DNA from: Epinephelus fuscoguttatus
Lineage: Eukaryota; Chordata; Actinopteri; Perciformes; Serranidae
Direction of reading: 5' to 3'
Assembly (NCBI RefSeq): GCF_011397635.1
Contig: NC_064770.1
Location: forward strand, 27,297,603-27,361,602
DNA length: 64,000 nucleotides
How positions within the stretch are numbered: position 1 is the first letter of the stretch; each line of letters opens with the position of its first letter. A program made the position numbers and the translations under genes. Below, in pieces: positions 26,481-38,484 of this stretch. The notes under the pieces were generated by a model. That model was not told the DNA's origin. It ran no database searches and worked only from the letters and a program-made list of their open reading frames with translations.

Positions 26481-27650
26481 CAGAGAGGAGTATCAATAAA
26501 AAAAGTAATTATTTCGGTGTTTATTTCTTTTATTCTTCCATTTTTTTTATTAAAATGCATAATATAGCCAACAATATCATAGACCAAATGTTAATCTAAT
26601 TACGATTGTAGAATGTATTTAATCACCACTCTCAACTGGAGACAGCAGCAAAAAAAAAAAAAAAAAAAAAAAGGCATTATAAAAAGCCGACAAATAGTGT
26701 TAATTAATTGACGTGAGACATTGAAGAGGTTGTCTCCTATAGTCTGTATTTTTTTATTTTTTTTTTTATCATAACTTCTCAGAAATTACTCAAAAGTAGA
26801 ACATGCTAAAAGTAATAGGCTAAATAGTATCTAAGCAATAATAAAGTGTCTAAACAATAATAAATATTATCTAAGTTATCTATTAGGCTACCATTCCACT
26901 CTGTAAATAGATTTTAAAATTTCAATATGATTTTAATATTATTTTTGCTTATTTCATTATTGTTATTATTGGTTTTACTTTTTAGTAGTATTGTATTGTC
27001 TGAGGATGACTCATTTTAGTAACTATCTACAGTAAAAAAGAAAAAAACAAGCAAAGAAACAAACAAAACTCATTTTATACACTGGGCCTTCAAAGTGCTC
27101 TCTGAAACTACACCTGGCATGGCTTGTGTCCAAAAAATGAAAAAATCTAAACTTTGTCGTAGAGCTAAACCAAATACATCATTGGAAAGGTCTCAACGTG
27201 GAGAGTAACATATGTCAGTATGAAGATTCTACATGGCTCCTGCTTTCAGCCATTGACCTTTGAACCTTGACCTCAGTGCATGTTTGAAGGCTTATAACTC
27301 AGCAACTAAAGGGGGTACAGACATGGGACCAACTGTTATAGAGAGCTCTTGACCTCAGCTATCACGTGAGTGTAGTCAACAACTGAGGGTGCTTTCAGAT
27401 ATGGGTAAAATATGGATAAAATTAATTTTCACCCATTTAGAAATTAGATATTTAAAATCTGATTTCACAAATGTGTTTACCATCCTTTTAAAGTCCACAG
27501 TGTACTCTCAATTCAGTATTTACAACTCCCAAATCTAGGAAAAAACACTTAGATATTTAAAAAACTACAATTCCCTGGGACCGCGCCATGCAGTTTCATA
27601 CATATCAGCAACATAGTTGTAGTTCTTCTGATTTGCAAAGTAGGGCTCTA

Positions 27651-28180
27651 AATAGGGTTGTAAAAAGATATATCTACTGAATATATCTAATATCAAGTAA
27701 AGCCGAACTAGTTATTACACTCCACCTAGATGAACTATGGTAAGAAAAAGTAAAGATGTCGGCTAATTTTCGATATTTTAGCTAATACACTAGAAAGCGC
27801 TTTTGGGACAGTAGGTTCGTTTGCGGCTTGTAAAATAGGGTTGTAAAAAGATAGATCTACTGAATAAATCTAATATCTAGTAAAGCCGAAGTAGTTATTA
27901 CACTGCATCTAGATGAACTATGTTAAGAAAAAAAGCAAGGATGTTGGCTAATCGTAGTTATTTTAGATAGTAGCCTACTCTAAAAACGGCGTTTTTGGGA
28001 CGGTCGGTTTTTTGCGGCTTGTTGTAAAACAGGGTCGTAAAAAGATACATCTACTGAATATATCAAATGTCTAGTAAAGCTGAACTAGTAATGACACTGC
28101 ACCTAGATGAAATATGTTAAGAAAAAGTAGGCATGATGGTTATTCAGATATTTTAGCAAGTTCTCTAGAAACGACGTTTT
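27651..28180. repeat. Three tandem ~190-bp units inside the 2.9-kb element
   Basis: The units start at about 27651, 27834 and 28028. They share AGGGTTGTAAAAAGATA, ATCTACTGAATA, AGTAAAGCCGAA, TAGATGAACTATG and a closing TTTTGGGA…TTGCGGCTTG. The third unit is cut short near 28180. The units are diverged and non-coding. Confidence 0.85.
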
Positions 28181-28744
28181 TGGGATTGAATATTTGAATA
28201 GGCTATAACAAATATCTAGAACAGCCGAACTATCACGTTATTATCATTATTATTATTATTGGTGGGAAATTATAACAGAGGAATATATTTGCCGTTTTAA
28301 TATCAAGAACACTTCCGCGTTTTTGTGTGTGTACAGGAATGTTAAAGATATCATTGAGGAAAACGAGGTTGACATGACGTGATTGAATCAGGGAATCCGT
28401 GTGTCCACCACGGGAGAGGACCCTAATTGACTTTACATTGGCATTGTTTTCATGGTGGCAGCACGTAATTTCAACCCATTACGTGCTGCCACCACGGAAT
28501 GCGGTGTTAAGAGGTCGTGGTCATTTCACGTATTTCTGTGAGATCAGGTTGTAATAACAACATAGTGTGCTAGAATGATTAGCATGCTACAGTAGTGACG
28601 TACGTCATATGACATTTCTAAACCTAATCATGTGCTTTGTTGCGCAAGGAATAAAGGAAATGAGTCCACTGATGTGATGTTGTAGTACAAGTCAGCAGTG
28701 ACAACATAAGTAACGTTTTAATGAGTTCTAATATTTTTGGTCAA

Positions 28745-29011
28745 GAAAAGTGAAAGTTTGTTTTATGTTACATGTTTTGCTGGAAAATGAAAGTAAAGGC
28801 AGAAGGAAATCTTCCCTCCCTCTCTCCCTGTCATTGGAGCCACCCCACTTATAAATAACAAACAGTCCATTAGTCTTGGTAAATAAGAGTGAAGACTTCC
28901 TGTAAGTCATCTGGTTTGCTGAGGATGAAAGTGAAAGCAAGAGGAGAACCCTATAAAAAGATGCTCCTCTCAATACTGCAGTGTCCCTGTGTCCAGAGCA
29001 GCTACATAAAG
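28745..29011 (+). promoter_or_regulatory. Interferon-type promoter and noncoding exon 1 of gene B
   Basis: Three IRF/ISRE-like motifs are present: AAAAGTGAAAGT near 28746, GAAAATGAAAGT near 28783, and GAAAGTGAAAGC at 28927-28938. A TATAAAAA box (28952-28959) is followed by a leader ending at the donor AAAG|GTAAGA (29011/29012). The layout matches gene C at 37262-37527 almost base for base, and its 5' part matches the sequence at 63941-64000. Confidence 0.8.
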
Positions 29012-29667
29012 GTAAGAGCTTTCTGTTACGCCTGTCTTCAGTTTAATATGCTGTTCTGATTGGGAAGCAAAAGTGCACTTTGTTTAGTATGTGATGATTT
29101 GTGTGCTCAGTAACAGAACACAAATCGTAGTAGTATAGTTACTCTTATGGTGTTATTATTCTTCTTTTCTCAAAGTTGTAAATGTTCTGTAGAGCTAGAA
29201 ATTGAAAGGAAATGAAACCTCAATCCTGAGTTTGACCTATTGTTAATGTTAATGTTTTACTTGTTTTATTTAACTGCTTAGATTCATTACTTGTCTTATT
29301 ATGACATTTACACTATACAGAAAAACACTTTAATTATAGATATAATTAAAGTATTTCAAAGTATAGCCTCCAAATTTGAATAAATAATAAAAGTCAGGAC
29401 AGTTATTACTATAATGTTCAGTAAATATGTAAAAGAAAAAAATAATTGTTATTAAGTAATGGTTTTACCTCTTTGTCTCCTGTTATCATTATCTAGTATG
29501 TAATTTATGTTATTTATGTCACATTAAAAATAAAATAAACATTTTAATACTTAGATAAGAGTCTCCAACTTATGTTAGCTTTTGGTTTTAGGAAATGAAA
29601 GTAATTTCTCCAGATTTTCTTATTTGAATCCATGCACATTTACATGTAAATGTCCTTCTTTACAGCT

Positions 29668-31853
29668 ATGGGGGGAGGAAATTCATCACCAAGTCCACCT
29701 CAACGTATGATATTCCAAATATTGCAAAAGTTATTTAAATCTTTAGAATGATAATATTTGTGAATAATAGCCTAACGGATGGTGTTGAAATTAAAATACA
29801 GCTTTGTCTTACTGTGTGGTAACATATGTTATTTGCTCCTCAGCACTTTTGAGTACGCCATGGAGGAATCTGCCATGGTGAGTATTAATACATATAAAGT
29901 CTGTGTGGTGCCATTTTGGCCTCGATGTGTGGCTCTGCTCCTTGACATAACACTGAAGTGTTTTGTTGCTGTGTTGACTGGTTGATGTGTGTGACGACAG
30001 AGCAGCAAACACAATGTGGCTAATGGATTTAATAATAAAAATATCACAGTGTTTTAATGCAACGATTTTCCATCATGAAACAGGAACAAAGAGGAAGATC
30101 TCAATTTTGTGAAATCATTCAAACCGTGGAACCAAGACGTCAGTCATCTCAGAATTCTTCTCTATGGACCAGTTGGTGCCGGCAAGTCCAGTTTCATCAA
30201 CTCTGTTGACACTGCTTTACAAGGCAGAATTGCCAGTCGAGCTCCAACAGATGCAATCTCTGGGAGCAGCTACACCAAAAAGGTATTTATAACTGTTGAT
30301 TGTCGTGATTCAAAGCAAAAATCTTCCACAGTTCTTTAAAGTCTATATTAATTATTATTAATACTTATCAATAACTTGATGAAAGTGGATAAAATAGCAT
30401 CTTGGATTGCTAACCACATTAATGCATTTCCTATGATAATCACAGTTTAGTTGCAGGTTTTTTTTTTCAAACATTGCTTATGTGTTTAGAGTAAGAAAAT
30501 AAAAAAAACACATTAGGAATATACGAAATGGAGGAAGAAATTAGAATCAGCACAAACTAGAATAAATGAAATGTGTGCAGAAACATCAAATCCTAGCAAA
30601 GTGATCCATATATACTCTGAGTGTTAACAGTGTTTAATTGATTAAAACCACCCAGAACAAAACTGAGCACTAGTGATATCAGTAAGATGGTGTGCCTGCA
30701 CAGAGGGGAAATACAGTACCCCCCCACTCACAGCCTGTTCACCCCGCTGCTGTGTGGCAAGTGATACAAAAGTATCTGCTGACGTGCCACCAGATTACTG
30801 AGCAGCTTCCTTCCAATAGCTCTAAGACTCCTCAGCTCATCCTCTGTACCCCACCAAGAAAATGATTTTGTCAGTGTGGGTTTCTTTGCTGAGTAAAATT
30901 AAGCAATTACAGTTAATTGTGTATATTTATCTTAGATTTGTTAAAATAATGCAAATAATTGCACCTTCTGTTTAACAGTACAAAACTTACAAGATCAGAA
31001 AAGGTCAAGGGAGCCATTATCCTTTCGTCTTCAATGACATCATGGGCTTTGAGAAAGACACTGACAGAGGAGTTGATGTGGACGATGTCATACTGGCCCT
31101 GAAAGGACATGTGGAAGAAAATCACCAGGTACAGTCCTTTGAACTCTGACGTGATTAAAGGGGCCCTGTGGAGTTTTGTTGTGAAAAAAAAATTACATGT
31201 ACATTCAGTCTTACTCACTCAAACATACGTCAGGTCTCAGCTCGTGTACACAAGTTTGAGTCAGCATGGTCTTGCAGTGCAGCGCAGTTAGTCTGGCTGA
31301 GTTGGAAAATTGTGATTAGACCATTTTTTTTTACTGACATCTAAATATTTGTAGCCACATAGTGTATTAATCACCTTAAAAATTATGGTCGCCACCACCT
31401 GTGCCCGGCTCTATCTGAAAGCATGGTTACATCATTTTACATTGAAACATCTTAAAAAACAAAGAAACACTCCCAACAGTGTAATTATTTAAATACTAGT
31501 AGCCTAGGTGATTAATTCGGACACAGAAGGTGTGTCTGTGTCTCCTCCACCACTTGTTATGCCCAAAATGAAGCAGACCTGATACGCACGGCCACGCACA
31601 CTAATATGTAGGCTATTTTTTTTTCTTATTGTGTAATGCAGTGATAACAGATAAAGTGAAAACAGGTGTAGAGATGTACTGTATAGACAGATAAGATTAC
31701 ATAAAGTAAGAAAGAGACATACAATAAAAATAAAGACCAAGTAAATACATCAGAACAAAATAAAACAATGTAACACAAACAAGAAGTAGAGCACAAGCTG
31801 AAAGTGATGGGCATACAACACAAGTATACTGCAAAGCGGTATGAACAGCTGGA

Positions 31854-31885
<32 letters not shown>

Positions 31886-33183
31886 TTTGTTGTGTGCGTA
31901 TGTGCGTGTGTGTGTGTGTCAGCATTGGGTTGATAAATATTTTTAGGAAGTGAGGAGTTAATGAGTTTGAGAAGAAAGTGAGAAAAAAAAGAAAAGGGTC
32001 AACGTCATGACCCCTGTCATAAGATGATTTCTGCATTTGGATATGCGCTAGTCTGTAAGATAGACTGATGAAAGAGGGCCAATGTGTGTATCCTTGAGAT
32101 CTGACAAATACATTTTTTACCTCATTCCCTAACTACCACGGCAAGAAGTCTTCTTCTTTCCTGCCTTTGCATTTCTGCATTTCTGATACATTACTGCCAC
32201 CTGTAGATCAGGGGAAGAATGTGAAACCATTGGCAGGAATGCATATTGCATTACCAGCATGCACATGTGTGTCGTCATTTGCATGAGACAAACAAAACAG
32301 GACCCACACTATTTCAGTAACTGCATTATTTCAGGCCATAAACTCCACAGGGTACCTTTAAGTTATGTTTTTTTCACTATTTAGCATGAAACAGTTTTTT
32401 TTAAAAAAAAAAAAATACATTGCATTGCTCAAACAAAACCTTATTTGACTGCATTCTTATTGTCTAGTTCAATCCCACACAACGGCTGAAGGAAGGTGAT
32501 GAAGGCTACAGGTCATCTCCCACTCTGAATGACAGAGTTCATGTTCTGGTTTGTGTCATTCCTGCTGACAAAGTCTCTTTAGTAGATGATAAAGTGGTGA
32601 AGAAGATGAGAGAAGTGCGACTGGCAGCCAGTGAACTGGGTAAGACCAGAGAGCACATAGTTTTTACTCTGTGTGGAATAATGGTGCCAGGTTGGGTTTT
32701 ATGACTCAAAATACCAGCAAAACAAAAAAAAAAAAAAAGATTGATTAGGTTTCTGTGTTGACAGATATTCCCCAACTGGCTATTCTCACCAAAGTTGACT
32801 TAGCCTGTCCTGAGGTGGGAAAAAATCTAAACAATGCCTATAAGAGCATCTACCTGAAGGAACAGGTAAGTTTGTATTTGGGTTTTTTAAAATCATTTTT
32901 AGACTTTTAATGTTAGAATGTAATATCCAACTTCAGTTTCAGTATTTCCAAACAAAAATCTCTTGTGGTCGTCACTCTGTGATTTACTGATGAACTAAAA
33001 TACTGTTCCTTCCAAACTCAGGTCGACAAAGTAAACACGTTGCTGGGCATTCCACTAAACAGCATCTTTCTTGTGAAGAACTATGATCCAGATCCCAACA
33101 TCAGTGATGACATGAATGCACTGATAATGAACGCACTGAGACAGATGATTACCTTTGGAGACGACTTCCTCAGCGACCTCTAG
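29668..33183 (+). CDS. ifi44l: IFI44-like GTPase, gene B
   Basis: The model has seven coding exons, 29668-29704, 29844-29877, 30084-30282, 30979-31128, 32468-32639, 32765-32865 and 33022-33183. They give 855 nt and 284 residues. The P-loop GPVGAGKS is at 52-59, DIMG at 110-113 and TKVD at 206-209. It differs from A and C in its first coding exon. The donor used there (GGAG|GTRAGT) is replaced by GGAGGAAATT, and the next usable donor, CAAC|GTATGA, is 27 nt on. This adds nine in-frame residues (Asn/Ser/Pro-rich) after MGGG. All other exon lengths match A and C except the last, which is 9 nt shorter than in A. An interferon-induced cytosolic GTPase-like role is inferred from the family and the promoter. 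No disabling change is seen. Confidence 0.92.
31854..31919. repeat. (GT)n microsatellite in gene B intron 4
   Basis: An interrupted GT repeat that includes GTTTGTTTGT and TGCGTGTG interruptions. Confidence 0.95.
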
Positions 33184-33328
33184 ACCAGCATACTACTGAC
33201 ACAAACCTTGGTCAAAGCATGAAAACAAAAAAGAAAGTTTGATGAATTATGCAGTCTTTGTGTATCTTCATGAATCGTTTTTGGTTTCTAACCTCTCCTG
33301 CACAGTATTACATTTGTATACACATGTA

Positions 33329-33406
33329 CAGTACCAGTCAAAAGTTTGGACACACTTTTCCATTCAAGTAAATGGGAAAGTGTGTCCAAACTTTTGACTG
33401 GTACTG
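33329..33406. mobile_element. 78-bp palindromic Tc1-type mini-element in the gene B 3' UTR
   Basis: Two arms of about 39 bp are near-perfect inverse copies (CAGTACCAGTCAAAAGTTTG … and its inverse). They are flanked by TA at 33327-33328 and 33407-33408. The AAAGTTTGGACACAC core is the same as in the Tc1-like element ending at 47421. Gene C has the uninterrupted CACATGTATGTGTAAG at the matching place (about 43190). Confidence 0.85.
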
Positions 33407-33726
33407 TACATGTGTAAGTAAGCTATGTTAAACATTAGGTATTCTGTAAACACATGTACAGCAGCCAGTCTGCAAAGATGGATAATCATAAAGCAGCTCT
33501 TCTTACTACAATGTAAGAGGAGACAAAAAAGTATTATATTTCAATGCACAAGTTGAAGGAACTGACGGGAAGGCATTTCACTCGAGTGTTATGATTTGAT
33601 GTGGTGATTGATTGAATGATTCATTCATTCATTCATTCATCAGTTGACACTAATATATCAGTATTATGTCATCATGTGAGGCTTCACTGCATGACTTTTA
33701 GTTGAGTTTAGTAGATGAAATTCCTG

Positions 33727-33732
33727 AATAAA
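33727..33732 (+). terminator. Polyadenylation signal of gene B
   Basis: AATAAA in the context TCCTGAATAAAGTATATG lies 544 bp after the stop and is matched at 43459 for gene C. Further AATAAA hexamers follow at about 33813-33835. Confidence 0.55.
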
Positions 33733-33739
33733 GTATATG

Positions 33740-34468
33740 TAACATGTTCAAAACCTGGCTTTGCAAAAATGATGTATGTTTGTACTGTGTAAGATTCAAT
33801 GAAAGACACTGAAATAAATAAACATGAATAAATACACAATATTGTTATTTGACCATTATGTGAAATAATCCAACAGATTTGATCATATAGGTAGTTATGA
33901 TGAAATAATATTCCATCCTTCCTTTTTCACAGTATCAGAGTTCACTGGAGTTCATTTTTAAAGACAATATTAATTTGATGTTATTTTTTAATTAGTATTA
34001 TTTTTCTGTGAAATGTCTGTAATAATGTGGAGGGGCCAGCCATGACAGTTACAGTGCTTATTAAATTATGTTTGTAAAGAAAAAAATAGGCAGAAAAAAA
34101 AATTGACATAGAACTATATTAAATACTGTAAAACTTCAACTGATAGCCTGGGCTATTATTAGTTAAATCACTGAAATCAACAGGCCTATATTTGGGACTG
34201 GCCTTTCATTCCTTTAGCACAAAACTGCTGCTCGGCAAAGATAGGAAACACACACTAATTTATCTCATTAAAACAATATTAAAAACTTGTATAATTTTTA
34301 TTAAAAACACTTTTGATTCTTTGGATCTGAGGACCCGTACGGACTGAAGGAATATGAATAACTTACAGGGTAATCAAGGAATGGATACCTAATTTGACGT
34401 AGCCAACAACCCAGTTTTATACATCCGAAGAACTTCTATTACAAAAATGAACTGCTTGGCAACCAGAC
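33740..34468. other. Spacer downstream of gene B
   Basis: AT-rich, with no exon or paired repeat ends recognised. Part of the first 200 bp is shared with the region downstream of gene C. Confidence 0.45.
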
Positions 34469-34888
34469 CAGGGGCCTCATGTACAACGACTTGCGTGGAT
34501 TTCTTATTGAAACATGGCACACGCTTAAATCCAGAAAACGTCGTACGCACAGAAACATCCAGATGTATGAATCTGTGCATAGGCATGAATCCAAGTACAT
34601 TTCCTTTGTACATACATGTGGAATTGAGCGCACGTGTTGGAGTACCCGACCCCTCCCTGTCCACGCCCCCATTTAAATATGCAAATTATATTTAAATGAA
34701 CCCTGCACCTGAGATTCTCCTCTCTGCACGATCAGAAAACTAAAACAAAAGAATGAGTAAGACGGGAAAAAAGAAAAACTTCACAGAATGCGAATGTGAA
34801 TTGGAGACACTATGGATACAGGCAGCGCATGGCTCCAAGGCCGGCCGCAGCTCTGCGCACAGTTCCAGGAGGATTGCCCTCGGGAACC
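34469..34888 (+). mobile_element. 5' fragment of a PIF/Harbinger-type transposon
   Basis: The fragment begins with GGGGCCTCATGTACAACGAC, typical of Harbinger ends. From the ATG at 34753 it encodes MSKTGKKKNFTECECELETL, which resembles the start of the Myb/SANT-like accessory protein of Harbinger elements. Coding is lost within about 45 codons, and the sequence joins the gene A-derived fragment at about 34889. I recognise the family from memory of its motifs, not from a search. Confidence 0.5.
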
Positions 34889-35952
34889 TAAATATAGATT
34901 TTTATCTATATATCTATATATAGCCTAATAAGCAACATAACGAGTAAATCTGAGGCATAGGAAATAATGTTCAAAACCAAGGGCTAACATTTTAAGGAGA
35001 CTCGAACTTTGTTTGGTATGCATTTTCAATTTGTCCTAGCTATTTGGTATTAGTAGGACCTGATAGGTATAACAAATTAAATATTGTCAACGGTAATAAA
35101 GTCCCAGTGTCCTCAAATGAGACAACAATAAAGTCCCAATGTCTTCAATCAAGTACTTTATAATAAACAGTGTCTTAGCTTGTTACTTTTGTTAAAATTG
35201 GTAAAAGTTGTTGCCTTATCAAACTACAAACATGACTTATCTTAGATAAAGAAGTTTCAGCCATAAATGTGATCAAGTTTTTACTTTGTCCACCTTTGTG
35301 CCGGAATCAGCTGCAGACTGACTGGGCAGAGATGGCTGCCATCTTGTTTTTACATGGATTAGTGTATTGTGGTCTCACTACCACTAGATGGCAAAAAAAA
35401 GTGTCCAAAATTGAGGACAACAGTTGTAAGTTAAGCAGAATGAAGTGTAAGGTCAAGTAAATCCGAAATGTGATGTCCTCATATGAGGACACAGGGACTT
35501 ATGTCTGGGATTTGCTAAAATGATGCAAATAACTAAACCTTCTTTTCTACAGTACACAGCTTATAAAATCCACAAAGACCCTGAGAGCTACTATTCTTTC
35601 ATTTTTAATGACATCATGGGCTTTGAGCAAAAGACTAACACTGGAGTGAGTGTGGCAGATGTCATACTGGCCTTGAAGGGACATGTGAAAGACGGTTGCA
35701 AGGTACAATCCTTTGAACTCTGACACTATTTAAGATATCTCCTTTTTTATTCTTTGGCATTTAACACCTTTTTAACCCAAATATGCATTGTATTGTGCCA
35801 AATAACAGTCAGCAGTTAATGGTTTTAAATTGTTTTCTAGTTCCTACCCGAAAGCCCATTGCAGGGCAGTGATCAAGGCTACAGGTCATCTCCCACTCTG
35901 GAGGACAGAGTTCACATTTTGGTTTGTGTCATCTCTGCCAACTCAGTGTCTT
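34889..35952 (+). pseudogene. Fragment of gene A: intron 3 end, exon 4 and part of exon 5
   Basis: The sequence is nearly identical to gene A from its intron 3 (about 21910) into exon 5. The exon 4 copy is 35553-35702 and keeps its splice sites, with one change near its end that turns a Tyr codon into Cys. The exon 5 copy starts at 35841 and breaks off at about 35952, where unrelated sequence begins. Exons 1-3, 6 and 7 are absent, so no GTPase can be made. Nearly all exon 4 positions agree with A, which points to a recent duplication. Confidence 0.9.
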
Positions 35953-36159
35953 ATAAAACAAAAATCTTTAAAAATCAGTTGTAAAATAAATGTGAAATAC
36001 AGCCATTAAAGAAGTATGCCCCTCCCCTAAACGAAAATAAAAAAACATGAGTCTCTCCCTGGTGTTCAGAAAACAGATTTGAAGTACTTCCCCCTTTTCG
36101 AACCTCCCCCTCTTCTCTCATAAATAACAAATAGTACCTTAAGGGTAGAAAAACAGGTT

Positions 36160-36480
36160 TAATCATGTCGGTGAAGATTCTCAGTCATCCAGGTCATGGT
36201 AATCATAAGTGCTAATAGTAGGCAACTGGACTTGCTTGCGTTCCTTGAAGACGTTACGCCTCTCATCCAAGAAGCTTCTTCAGTTCTAAATGACTGGTAC
36301 GAAGTTGCAGGCTATAAACCCTGTGTGGGTGGGAACCCTTGCAGAGTCGTAGGGGTCACGAGCTCTAAGTTTCAGAGTCGTTGACCCACCTGGCCACCAT
36401 ATGAGTCATTAGGGTCAAGTGGGACCAGGGGTGAATGGGTGTGAAGTCGCCCCCCCGACTTCACACCCATACCCGTACTG
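36160..36480. repeat. Dispersed teleost repeat fragment
   Basis: GATTCTCAGTCATCCAGGTC followed by GACGTTACGCCTCTCATCCA and AAGCTTCTTCAGTTCT is a phrase I recognise as very common in fish genomes, often near GIY-YIG-bearing retroelement sequence. A local inverted repeat (GGGTGTGAAGTCG…CGACTTCACACCC) lies at about 36438-36468. The class is uncertain. Confidence 0.45.
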
Positions 36481-36535
36481 CGGCGTGCTGCTGCACGCAA
36501 GTTACGTAACTCTTGTTCAGTGAATGTTTGGGGTA

Positions 36536-36977
36536 GTGTTGTCACGATACCAAAATCTTTGTTTCGGTACCCATACCAATATGAATTTCGATAGGCTACT
36601 TTTCAATACTTTTTGGTACTTTTCCTAAGGAAAAGTCCTTTTGACTACAAACTTTGAAAGTACCTTGGTATGGACGTCACAGTTTGGTCGCTGAAATGTT
36701 TCAGTTGGTGTTGTGTTGTTTCCCTTTGCGAGGCAAACTCTCTCTTGTGCGCTAGCTGCGAATGTTGATACAGGTGTTGTCATACACACCACTTGTGCAA
36801 TCTGTGCTCCAATAGGAACAAGAAAGGCGTTTGTGTGCATAAATGAGTAAAATAAATGAACTAAATTAATGAATTGAATCAATTTCAAAGTACCGGTATT
36901 TTCCAAATGCAGTATAGTACCGTTTGGAATACTCTAGTACCGCGGTACTATTTTAGTACCGGTATACCGTGCAACAC
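36536..36977. mobile_element. hAT-like MITE upstream of gene C
   Basis: The ends GTGTTGTCACGATACCAAAA and the inverse of GTACCGGTATACCGTGCAACAC are inverted repeats. Both flanks contain TTTGGGGT (about 36527-36534 and 36981-36988), a plausible 8-bp duplication. It is non-coding. Confidence 0.65.
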
Positions 36978-37261
36978 GAGTTTGGGGTTTCAGCCTGGTT
37001 TCAACATGTGTTTTCAGTTGTTTTTGTGAAGTCATTTGCATACTCGGTAACGTAAATTTGCACATCATTAAAACAACAATGACGATATTATTGTTAACGA
37101 TATATATCACCCACCCCTAGTTGTACAGTTACAGTCTTCTTGCCACAGGAAGAAAGGAAATGAGTCCACTGATGTGATGTTGTATTACAAGTCAGCAGTG
37201 ATAACAAAAGTAACGTTTTAATGAGTTTATTGGTTTTGGAGTAACTGTAATATTATTGGTC

Positions 37262-37527
37262 AAAAAAAGTGAAAGTTTCCTTTGAGTTACATTTTTTGCT
37301 GGAAAATGAAAGTAAAAGCAGGAGGAAATCTTCCGTCCCTTGCTCCCTATCATTGGAGTCACCCCACTTATAAATAAGTATAATGACAGTCCATTCGAAG
37401 TTGACCTTAGTCACTTCTTTTTAAGTCATCTGGTTTGCTGAGGATGAAAGTGAAAGCAAGAGGAGAACCTATAAAAAGATGCTCCTCTTAATACTACAGT
37501 GTCACTGTCCAGCGCAGCTACATAAAG
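37262..37527 (+). promoter_or_regulatory. Interferon-type promoter and noncoding exon 1 of gene C
   Basis: There are IRF/ISRE-like motifs at about 37266 (AAAAGTGAAAGT), about 37303 (GAAAATGAAAGT) and 37446-37457 (GAAAGTGAAAGC). The TATA box is at 37470-37477, and the leader ends at the donor AAAG|GTAAGA (37527/37528). The duplication shared with gene B begins at about 37146. Confidence 0.8.
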
Positions 37528-38484
37528 GTAAGAGCTTTCTGTTATGCCTGTCTTTAGTTTAACATGCTGTTCTGATTGGGAAGCAAAAGTGCACTTTGTT
37601 TATTATGTGATGATTTGTGTGCTCAGTAACAGAACACAAATCAGGTAACTTTTAAGAAAATCCTTCAAAGTTGTAAATGTTCTGTAGAGCTAGAAAATGA
37701 AAGGAAATGAAACCTCAATCCTGAGTTTGACCTGTTGTTAATGTTTTACTTGTTTTATTTCATGGTTTAAATTAATTTATTTTTTTTTATGACATTTACA
37801 CTATAAGGGAAGACACTTTAATTAAAGACACGTTTTATGTACTGTGGAGTTGAGCCATTCATTTTTTCTCTTTATCTTTTTTTTCACTTTAAATCTTTAC
37901 TGAGCTTTGTAGTAAAAATTGCCCTGACTTTTATTATTTATTTAAATGTAGAGGCTATGCTTTAAAAATCTCCTTCCTGTCTCCTGTTATAATTTTCTTG
38001 TATGTAATTTATAGGGATGCATGATATTGGATGTTTTTTTTACTAGTGTCCAATGTGCTGATACGTAACAACACATTTGACCCATACTGATGTGAATATG
38101 TTCAATTTTTTCCCTACCTAATTTTAGTGATCATAAAGTCTCTTCTGCAGTGAAATTAACATATTATGCATGCATACTTTTATCATGATGGCCCACCAGC
38201 AGATGGAGACATAAAATACAATACTTTTAAATGTATGTAAAATTCATTCATTGTGCAAATTAAGAAAAAGCTGATTCTGATAATTCATTTTAAAGCCGAT
38301 ATTGTTAAATATTGATGACATGGTGATATTATCGTGCATCCTTATTAATTTATGTCCCTTTAAAAATAAAATAAACATTTTAATACTTAGATAAGAGTCT
38401 CCAACTTATGTTAGCATTTGATTTTGACAGATTTTCTTATTTGAATTCATACACATTTACATGTAAATGTCTTCCTTTACAGCT

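Larger units (their letters stand above)
25620..28551. mobile_element. 2.9-kb long-terminal-inverted-repeat element
   Basis: A left arm of about 225 bp (25620-25844) is inverted relative to a right arm of about 233 bp (28319-28551), with a 7-bp indel and few substitutions. The tips are CAACCTGATCTCAC / GTGAGATCAGGTTG. It is flanked by an 8-bp duplication TAATAACA (25612-25619 and 28552-28559). The D/E spacer at about 55651 has a single CAATAACA, i.e. the empty site. Each arm holds a 19-bp-stem hairpin (25675-25720 on the left). The interior has no transposase ORF but includes microsatellites, a poly-A run and three tandem ~190-bp units. Long arms with an 8-bp duplication recall Mutator/foldback-type elements. 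The superfamily is unknown to me. Confidence 0.88.

Noticed and set aside
27651..28180. Regularly spaced repeats, considered as a CRISPR-like array
   Set aside because: The units are ~190 bp and diverged, lie inside a transposon and occur in a vertebrate genome, with no short identical repeat/spacer structure.
34889..35952. A fourth complete IFI44-like gene
   Set aside because: Only exon 4 and part of exon 5 exist; the P-loop and G4 exons are absent.
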